The notes under the pieces: generated by a model
The model's input: only the letters and a program-made list of their open reading frames with translations
What the model was told of the DNA's origin: nothing
Database searches by the model: none
Part shown: one piece after another, positions 30,222 through 35,271 of the stretch
Numbering within the stretch: the first letter of the stretch is position 1
Layout: each line of letters begins with the position of its first letter
NCBI GenBank assembly: GCA_934553285.1
Contig: CAKTFD010000007.1
Span: 1 to 35,271, forward strand
Origin: an uncultured Faecalibacterium sp.
Lineage (GTDB): Bacteria; Bacillota; Clostridia; Oscillospirales; Ruminococcaceae
Direction of reading: 5' to 3'
Length of the DNA stretch: 35,271 bases
Translations under genes and position numbers: made by a program

Positions 30222-30868
30222 AATTGCAGCTCCGTTCTGACCCCGTCCCTGTAGCAGTAGATGCCGCCCGCACGGGAAAAATCCTTGTCCAGCTCAACGC
30301 AGTCAAAGGCGTTGAACGCCTGCTCTATTTTTTCGGGCGTGTAGACAAAGCCCCGGATCTTGAGGGCTGCATCCTCGCCCACCACCTCGTTCCACAGATG
30401 GATCGACCAGTAGCTGCAATTTTTGTCCACCGTCCATGTATCGTGTTTTTCCATGTAGGCTTCTATTCCCTTCAGCTGCTCCTCCCCGATATTGGTGCTC
30501 AGGGACAGTCTGCCGGTATAGCGGCCATAGTTTGCAATGTAGCATGGTTCCAGATCGAACAGCAGCCCCGAAAGCCCCGACACCGCCCAGACCGAAAAGG
30601 TGACCATCTCGCCGCTTTGGATCGCGTGATCCTTGAGATAGACCGTGTGGCCGGTGCGGTTGTCCAGCGCGATCCATGTATGCCCGAAGCACTTGATAAA
30701 GGGCCGGGATTCGCTCTTGCCGTCAAAGGTGGTGATGGAAAGGATAAGCCCCGTATCCTCACAGGGCAGGGTGCGGGCGGCCTGGCTGGTAGCGGCGCTG
30801 CACCACAGGCCAAAGGCCGCCGCACATGCCGAGAGCAGCACCGCCCAGGCAATGATCCTCTTTTTCAA
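30212..30868 (-). CDS. Putative permuted papain-like (NlpC/P60-related) amidase or peptidase
   Basis: A 218-residue exported protein. The first 25 residues form a signal sequence or anchor; LSAC at 12-15 fits a lipobox only loosely. The mature part has a conserved-looking histidine in KCFGHTWIAL (H63) followed much later by a cysteine in DKNCSYWSIHLWNEV (C151). Histidine before cysteine, with GHTW and NCS contexts, is the layout of circularly permuted papain-like enzymes such as the DUF4105/LRAT-like groups. Its target may be peptidoglycan or lipid amides; this is inference. The start codon is TTG at 30868 with AGGAGG seven bases upstream. It lies 25 bases after the LytM-like gene. Confidence 0.62.
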   Translation of the reverse strand: MKKRIIAWAVLLSACAAAFGLWCSAATSQAARTLPCEDTGLILSITTFDGKSESRPFIKCFGHTWIALDNRTGHTVYLKDHAIQSGEMVTFSVWAVSGLSGLLFDLEPCYIANYGRYTGRLSLSTNIGEEQLKGIEAYMEKHDTWTVDKNCSYWSIHLWNEVVGEDAALKIRGFVYTPEKIEQAFNAFDCVELDKDFSRAGGIYCYRDGVRTELQLCS

Positions 30869-30893
30869 TGTATTTCCTCCTGATCCTTACGGT

Positions 30894-32198
30894 CTACCCG
30901 TTTTCTTTCCAGAACAGCCCGCCGCTGGTCTGGAACAGCAGGCGGGGGTTCACGCTCTTGCTGCCCAGCTTGAAGTCCATGGTCAGCTCCTCGCCCAGCG
31001 CACCCACGGCCTGGCCTTTTTCCACCGTCTGCCCTGCGCTGACCGAAAGCTCCTGCAGGCCGTACAGGTAGCTGCGCAGCCCGCAGCCGTGGTCGATGAC
31101 CACCGTGTTGCCGGTAAGGGCCAGACTGCCCGCAAACACCACCGTGCCGTTGGCCGCTGCGCGGCAGGGCGCACCGGGGATGGTGTACAGCTTTGTGGAG
31201 TTGGAGCGGCTGCCCTGCTGGCCGTCCGTCACCCGGACCTGCCCGTAGCCCACCAGGGTCATGGAGTCCTCGGCGGGGGGCACAAAGCCGCCCTGCCACT
31301 GCTTGGCGGTAGCCGGGGCCTCGTACAGCGGCCAGATGACGCTGCGGAACTGGGCATTGGCCTCTTCCGCAGCCGGAGCCTCCGCTGCCACCTCCACGGT
31401 GCCAAAATCCCGAGGGATCACGGTCAGGGTATAGGTGGTGGTCTCGCCGTTTACCGTGATATGCACCTCGTGGGCACCGGCCGAGGCATTATAGGCTGCC
31501 GGGATATAGGCGCGCCAGCCCTCTGCGGCCCGCACGCACTGCACGCTGCCAAGGTCTGTTTCCACAGCAGGCTGTGCGTCGCCGGTCATGCCGGAGATGC
31601 GCACCCCCACGATGGCCCCCTGCTCCACCCGCTCGGCGGAAAGCTCCACCTCCGCGCTGGCCTGCAGGGTAAAGCGGAAACTGTACCGGTACCAGCCGGT
31701 GGGTTTTGCGGGGCGCTCCAGGCCTGCGTTTTTGCGCAGCTGGCCGGTGCTGCCGCCCTCGAACTGGGTGATCGTGCCGCCTTTGGGCACCCGCCAAACG
31801 GTCAGCTCGGCCTTATATTCGCCGTTTGCGGGGAAGAGAAAATCCTGGTACTCCCCCGCGCTGCCCACAAACAGCACATCGCCCGCCGCCGTCTGGATGG
31901 TCAGCACGGTATAGGCCGTCCAGTCCGGCACCGCAAGCTCCGGGTGGGCGGTGTACAGGGTGCCCAGCTTCTGCACGGTCAGGGTGGCGGGGCTGGCAAA
32001 CACCTTATCCAGCTTGCCGCCCAGCAGCGGCACCTGCCAGCAGTAGCCGTTGGTCTGCAGTGCCTGCCCGCCAAACTGTGCCGTATCGTCCGGGCAGCCG
32101 CCCTGGGTGGTAAAGGCATAGCTCACCCCCATCATGGCTGCCAGCAGCAGCGCCACACCCAGCGCAACGCTGATGATCCAGAGCAAAAAACGCTTCAT
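30894..32198 (-). CDS. LytM/M23-like envelope protein lacking zinc ligands
   Basis: A 434-residue protein with an N-terminal membrane anchor (residues 4-27). The middle (about 30-280) is beta-rich and looks like extracytoplasmic immunoglobulin-like modules (HEVHITVNGETTTYTLTVI). The C-terminal 90 residues follow the M23 (LytM) pattern: AAANGTVVFAG, GNTVVIDHG (368-371), SVSAGQTVEKGQAVGALG. The zinc-binding residues are missing: the usual HxxxD is not found, the YAHL motif is YLYGL, and the HLHFE motif reads TMDFKLG. It probably acts as a regulator or scaffold, like EnvC-type LytM proteins, and not as an endopeptidase. The ATG at 32198 has AAGGAG upstream. It is the first gene of a three-gene set. 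Confidence 0.72.
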   Translation of the reverse strand: MKRFLLWIISVALGVALLLAAMMGVSYAFTTQGGCPDDTAQFGGQALQTNGYCWQVPLLGGKLDKVFASPATLTVQKLGTLYTAHPELAVPDWTAYTVLTIQTAAGDVLFVGSAGEYQDFLFPANGEYKAELTVWRVPKGGTITQFEGGSTGQLRKNAGLERPAKPTGWYRYSFRFTLQASAEVELSAERVEQGAIVGVRISGMTGDAQPAVETDLGSVQCVRAAEGWRAYIPAAYNASAGAHEVHITVNGETTTYTLTVIPRDFGTVEVAAEAPAAEEANAQFRSVIWPLYEAPATAKQWQGGFVPPAEDSMTLVGYGQVRVTDGQQGSRSNSTKLYTIPGAPCRAAANGTVVFAGSLALTGNTVVIDHGCGLRSYLYGLQELSVSAGQTVEKGQAVGALGEELTMDFKLGSKSVNPRLLFQTSGGLFWKENG

Positions 32199-32219
32199 GG
32201 TCCCTCTCCTTATGTACAA

Positions 32220-32270
32220 AAAGGGCGCACCGGCACAGCCTGTTCCTACAGACTGCCCCTGTGCGCCCCG
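32220..32270 (-). terminator. Terminator after the small acidic membrane protein gene
   Basis: GGGCGCAC (32223-32230) pairs with GTGCGCCC (32261-32268), with further imperfect pairing inside. On the minus strand it is followed by CTTTTTGTAC. It sits between the small membrane protein gene and the LytM-like gene, so that operon either has its own promoter close by or depends on read-through. Confidence 0.68.
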
Positions 32271-32299
32271 TGGGTTTTACGTTTCCGGTATTGCCGGCA

Positions 32300-32503
32300 T
32301 TATTCTGCATCGCCCTCAGCAGATGCTTCCTCGGCAGCAGCTGCCTCAGGCTCCACGGTATCGGCATCGTCCTCACCGAACAGCAGGCGCTCGTATTCGT
32401 CCAACTCCTTCTCGCGGCGGTTCAGGTAAAGTGCCGCAGCAGCCAGCGCACCAGCTACAGCAGCCAGAACAGCGATCACAGCGACCAAGCAAGATTTTTT
32501 CAT
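32300..32503 (-). CDS. Small membrane protein with acidic tail
   Basis: A 67-residue protein: one transmembrane helix (VAVIAVLAAVAGALAAAALY) followed by a short basic segment (NRREKELDEYE) and a strongly acidic, alanine-rich tail (GEDDADTVEPEAAAAEEAS). AAGGAG precedes the ATG. The layout is similar to small YtxH-like membrane proteins, but no family can be assigned. It has a strong promoter and a long leader. Confidence 0.75.
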   Translation of the reverse strand: MKKSCLVAVIAVLAAVAGALAAAALYLNRREKELDEYERLLFGEDDADTVEPEAAAAEEASAEGDAE

Positions 32504-32645
32504 AGATCAGTACACTCCTTTTTGCAGTTGAAACGTTGTTTCAGCTTGATTTTTCCAGCGGGCGTCCCGCAAAAGGATCCAGGTCCTCCGGCCTGTTTAC
32601 AGACAGCCGGAGCAGAGTTTCAGCGGCGGCATGGCACCGTCTTGT
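32504..32645 (-). promoter_or_regulatory. Long structured leader of the small membrane protein gene
   Basis: About 140 bases lie between the promoter and the ATG. On the minus strand they can form TCCGGC/GCCGGA with an inner CTGT/ACAG, then GCGGG/CCCGC, then TGAAAC/GTTTCA. No known riboswitch is recognised and there is no ORF. Confidence 0.4.
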
Positions 32646-32652
32646 AGCTTTT

Positions 32653-32681
32653 ATTATACCCGTTCCCGCTCAAAATTACAA
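32653..32681 (-). promoter_or_regulatory. Strong sigma-A promoter
   Basis: On the minus strand TTGTAA (32681-32676), a 17-base spacer and a perfect TATAAT (32658-32653). It drives the small membrane protein gene at 32503. Confidence 0.78.
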
Positions 32682-32780
32682 CCGTTGCGCCCCAATTTTT
32701 CACTTTCCGGCAGCTGATCTCCGCACGGTTTGGGCAGTGTGCCGGTTTTGGTACGGCAGTTTGCAGCAGGATATCCAAAA

Positions 32781-33824
32781 TCACAGCAGCAGCGGCCTGT
32801 ACGCCCGGAACGCCCCGGGCAGGGTGTAGGTGGTGCGCAGGGCCTCGCGGCTGGCCCAGATATAGCCATCCGGGGCGGGCTGCGCCGCAACGCGCAGCTG
32901 CACGCCGGACATGAGCCACTCGATGTGGGTAAAGATATGCTTTGCCGCAGGCAGAGCGGCGGGCCGGGCAGCAGTGGTGTCCAGCCCCAGCGCGGTCAGG
33001 CGGGCCAGCACCTCCGCCTGCAAAAGATGCTCGTTCTCCCACAATACCGGCTGCCACAGCCCGGCCAGCAGCCCTTTTTCCGGCCGCTGCTGTACCAGAA
33101 AGCCCGCCGGGCTTTCCACCAGCGCCAAAGTTACCGGCACGGGCTTGCGGGGCCGGGGCTTTGCCTTTTGGGGCAGCTGGTCGGCGGTGCCTGCCGCCCG
33201 GGCGCGGCACAGCGCCGCCAGCGGGCACTGCCCGCACAGGGGCGCACCGTTGGGCACGCAGACCAGCGCCCCCAGCTCCATCAGCGCCTGGTTGTAATCC
33301 CCGGCCTTTTCCGGCGGCTGATGCTCCATCACCCGGGCGGTAAAGGCTTTTTTTACCGCCGGTTCTGTAATAATGCCCGGGTCATTATACAAGCGGGAAA
33401 ACACCCGCAGCACATTGCCGTCCACGGCAGGCACCGGGATGCCAAAACTGATGGACGCAATGGCACCGGCGGTGTACTCCCCGATGCCGGGCAGCGCCCG
33501 CAGCGCAGCATAGTCTGCAGGCAGTTGGCCGTCATACTGCGCACAGACGATCTTTGCCGCCTTTTGCAGGTTGCGCACCCGGCTGTAGTAGCCAAGCCCT
33601 TCCCACAGCTTGTGCAGCTTTTCTTCCTCGCAGGCAGCCAGCGCTGGGATATCCGGCAGCGCCTCCAGAAAGCGCCGGTAGTATGGCAGCACCGCCGAGA
33701 CCCGGGTCTGCTGCAGCATCACCTCGCTGAGCCACACATGGTAGGGGGTGGGCTGCTCCCGGAACGGCAGGATGCGGCGGTTTTTGTAAAACCAGTCCAG
33801 AAGGGCAGGCGAAATGTTTTCCAC
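32781..33824 (-). CDS. mutY: A/G-specific adenine glycosylase
   Basis: A 347-residue DNA repair enzyme that removes adenine mispaired with 8-oxoguanine. The catalytic glutamate lies in SEVMLQQTRV, the helix-hairpin-helix is LPGIGEYTAGAIASI, and the catalytic aspartate is in AVDGNVLRV. The four iron-sulfur cysteines are in ALVCVPNGAPLCGQCPLAALC; the first spacing is seven residues where the E. coli enzyme has six. A NUDIX-like C-terminal domain (about 225-347) recognises 8-oxoguanine. The start is a GTG at 33824 with AAGGAG at a somewhat long spacing of 12 bases. It is not overlapped by neighbours. Confidence 0.94.
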   Translation of the reverse strand: MENISPALLDWFYKNRRILPFREQPTPYHVWLSEVMLQQTRVSAVLPYYRRFLEALPDIPALAACEEEKLHKLWEGLGYYSRVRNLQKAAKIVCAQYDGQLPADYAALRALPGIGEYTAGAIASISFGIPVPAVDGNVLRVFSRLYNDPGIITEPAVKKAFTARVMEHQPPEKAGDYNQALMELGALVCVPNGAPLCGQCPLAALCRARAAGTADQLPQKAKPRPRKPVPVTLALVESPAGFLVQQRPEKGLLAGLWQPVLWENEHLLQAEVLARLTALGLDTTAARPAALPAAKHIFTHIEWLMSGVQLRVAAQPAPDGYIWASREALRTTYTLPGAFRAYRPLLL

Positions 33825-33906
33825 TTATTTTTTGCTCCTTGTTGAAAAGTCAGGTGTCTTTTGGGTTTCAGAATTGCCTCCGCTTTTGCAATATCCTGCG
33901 GTGGGA

Positions 33907-34091
33907 TACCCCTTCCGTCAAAGCCTGCGGCTTTGCCACCTTCCCCAAGGGGACGGCAAACTCCCCCAGTCTGCTTCGCAGCCAGCCCCCTCGGGGAGGG
34001 GGCCTCTGGCGAAACCGGAAACTTTATCCAGAGCGCCAAAGGCTCCCTCCCCGAGGGAGCTGGCAAAACCGTAAGGTTTTGACTGAGGGAG
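33907..34091 (-). repeat. GC-rich MITE-like repeat, composite copy C
   Basis: It is in the opposite orientation to copies A and B. It opens with TACCCCTTCCGTC, an AAAGCC/GGCTTT hairpin and GCCACCTTCCCCAAGGGGAC (33907-33955). A second end-module follows (33960-34004, CTCCCCCAGTC, TGC/GCA hairpin, GCCAGCCCCCTCGGGGAGG). It closes with a module that reads on the minus strand CTCCCTCAGTC, an AAAACC/GGTTTT hairpin and GCCAGCTCCCTCGGGGAGG. Three end-modules where the other copies have two suggest one element inside another. Confidence 0.75.
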
Positions 34092-34149
34092 TTTTCCCCA
34101 AAAGCGGGCACTGGCATCACACAGCGATCACGGAGAGAGTGCCGCTGAC

Positions 34150-34183
34150 AAAAACGGGCTGCCGCAGGATGCAGCAGCCCGGT
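34150..34183 (-). terminator. Terminator of asnS
   Basis: CGGGCTGC (34155-34162) pairs with GCAGCCCG (34174-34181), followed on the minus strand by TTTTTGTC. It lies 18 bases past the asnS stop codon. Confidence 0.86.
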
Positions 34184-34200
34184 AAAAGTATGCTCGCTTC

Positions 34201-35271
34201 TCAGAACCCGTATGCAGTGCGGGGGAAGGGCAGCACATCGCGGATGTTCTGGATGCCGGTGAGGTACATGATCATACGCTCAAAGCCCAGGCCGTAGCCT
34301 GCGTGCTCCACACCGCCGAACTTGCGCAGGTTGAGGTACCAGTCGTAGTTGGTCTTATCCATGCCCAGCTCGTCCATACGGGCAGACAGCTTTTCAAAGT
34401 TTTCCTCACGCTGGCTGCCGCCGATCAGCTCGCCGATGCCGGGCACCAGCATATCCGCTGCAGCCACGGTCTTGCCATCGGCATTCTGCTTCATGTAGAA
34501 GCTCTTGATCTCCTTGGGGTAGTCGGTGACGAAGACCGGCTTCTGGAACACCACCTCGGTCAGGTAGCGCTCGTGCTCGGTCTGGATATCCACGCCCCAC
34601 TCCACCGGATACTGGAACTTTTTGTTGTTCTTTTTCAGGATCTCGATGGCATCGGTATAGCTGATGCGGCCAAACTCGCTGTTTGCCACCAGCTCCAGCC
34701 GCTCGATAAGCCCCTTGTCGATGAACTGGTTGAAGAAGGCCATCTCATCCGGGCAGTTGTCCAGCACATAGCGGATGACGTACTTGGTCATTGCCTCGGC
34801 GGTATCCATGTAGCCGCTCAGGTCGCAGAACGCCATCTCCGGCTCGATCATCCAGAACTCGGCAGCGTGGCGGGTGGTAAAGCTCTTCTCTGCACGGAAG
34901 GTGGGGCCAAAGGTGTACACCTTGCCAAAGGCCATCGCCATAGCCTCGGCTTCCAGCTGGCCGGAAACGGTCAGGTTGACCGGCTTTTCAAAGAAATCCT
35001 GGCTGTAATCCACGGTGCCGTCCTTGTTCTTGGGCACATTTTCCAGATCGAAGGTGGTCACGCGGAACATCTCGCCCGCACCCTCGCAGTCCGAGGCGGT
35101 GAGCAGCGGAGAGTGTGCGTACACAAAGCCGTTCTCCTGGAAGAACTTGTGGATGGCGTAAGCTGCCACGCTGCGCACACGGAATGCGGCGTTAAAGGTG
35201 TTGGTGCGGGGGCGCAGGGTGGGCATGGTGCGCAGATACTCCATGCTCATCTTCTTTTTCTGCAGGGGATA
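34201..35271 (-). CDS. asnS: Asparaginyl-tRNA synthetase (5' end outside the window)
   Basis: The last 356 codons are present; the frame runs off the window at 35271, beginning YPLQKKKMSMEYLR. This class II synthetase charges tRNA-Asn. Motif 2 reads FGPTFRAEKS, followed by HAAEFWMIEPEMAF, and motif 3 reads GLGFERMIMYLTGIQNIRD, ending DVLPFPRTAYGF. The ADMLVPGIGELIGGSQRE segment is diagnostic of AsnRS and not AspRS. The N-terminal OB-fold anticodon domain lies outside the window. A terminator follows. Confidence 0.96.
   Translation of the reverse strand, partial: YPLQKKKMSMEYLRTMPTLRPRTNTFNAAFRVRSVAAYAIHKFFQENGFVYAHSPLLTASDCEGAGEMFRVTTFDLENVPKNKDGTVDYSQDFFEKPVNLTVSGQLEAEAMAMAFGKVYTFGPTFRAEKSFTTRHAAEFWMIEPEMAFCDLSGYMDTAEAMTKYVIRYVLDNCPDEMAFFNQFIDKGLIERLELVANSEFGRISYTDAIEILKKNNKKFQYPVEWGVDIQTEHERYLTEVVFQKPVFVTDYPKEIKSFYMKQNADGKTVAAADMLVPGIGELIGGSQREENFEKLSARMDELGMDKTNYDWYLNLRKFGGVEHAGYGLGFERMIMYLTGIQNIRDVLPFPRTAYGF

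Noticed and set aside
8830..34091. The three GC-rich repeats as a CRISPR array or as insertion sequences
   Set aside because: They are far apart, have no spacers between regular repeats and carry no transposase gene.

Overview
The window looks like a chromosomal segment of a GC-rich gut Firmicute of the Oscillospiraceae, most like Faecalibacterium or a close relative. That assignment is an inference from gene content, AGGAGG-type ribosome binding sites, clostridial-type protein variants and the interspersed GC-rich repeats; no rRNA gene is present to prove it. About 29 genes are called. There are no tRNA or rRNA genes, CRISPR arrays, transposases or phage genes.

Layout. 1-195 is the end of a cyclophilin gene, closed by a two-way terminator. 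256-6911 is a minus-strand block: FAD-dependent dehydrogenase, DUF308 (HdeD-like) membrane protein, MATE efflux pump, cytidylate-kinase-like protein, a C39-peptidase-like protein that seems to have lost its catalytic residues, and a YesL-like membrane protein. 7132-8821 (plus) is a PlsC acyltransferase, a single-pass membrane protein and a 56-codon ORF one base behind it. 9183-18426 (plus) is one tightly packed aromatic amino acid operon with a good sigma-A promoter: pheA (chorismate mutase/prephenate dehydratase/ACT), aroB, aroC, an aroE-aroK fusion, an aroQ homologue, a DAHP synthase, aroA, tyrA and a WYL-domain regulator. It encodes every step from PEP + erythrose-4-P to prephenate and on to phenylpyruvate and hydroxyphenylpyruvate. 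The one weak link is the AroQ homologue, which lacks several catalytic residues of its family.

18737-20788 (minus) is a two-domain AAA protein, divergent from a type I pullulanase (20927-22882, plus). An HtrA-type membrane protease (23187-24578, minus) is divergent from a GNAT-MnmM fusion (24783-25649, plus). prfC (25852-27456) follows with a structured leader that holds an overlapping small ORF, then an aldo/keto reductase (27588-28571). 28721-32503 (minus) is an envelope and signalling block: an ECF sigma factor with its zinc-finger anti-sigma factor, a small membrane protein, a permuted papain-like putative amidase, a LytM-like protein without zinc ligands, and a small membrane protein with an acidic tail. 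The window ends with mutY and the 3' part of asnS, both minus.

Two non-coding families stand out. One is a MITE-like GC-rich repeat in three copies (8830-8967, 22977-23110, 33907-34091), with terminal modules that each carry a variable hairpin. The other is a recurrent 3'-UTR/terminator element: a perfect or near-perfect 16-bp hairpin with a TGCG/CGCA loop and a TTTTCAC tail, used in mirror-image pairs between convergent genes. In the best-developed pair (18425-18722) each arm also carries a potential pseudoknot whose stem has compensatory changes. That structure is the strongest candidate here for something undescribed.
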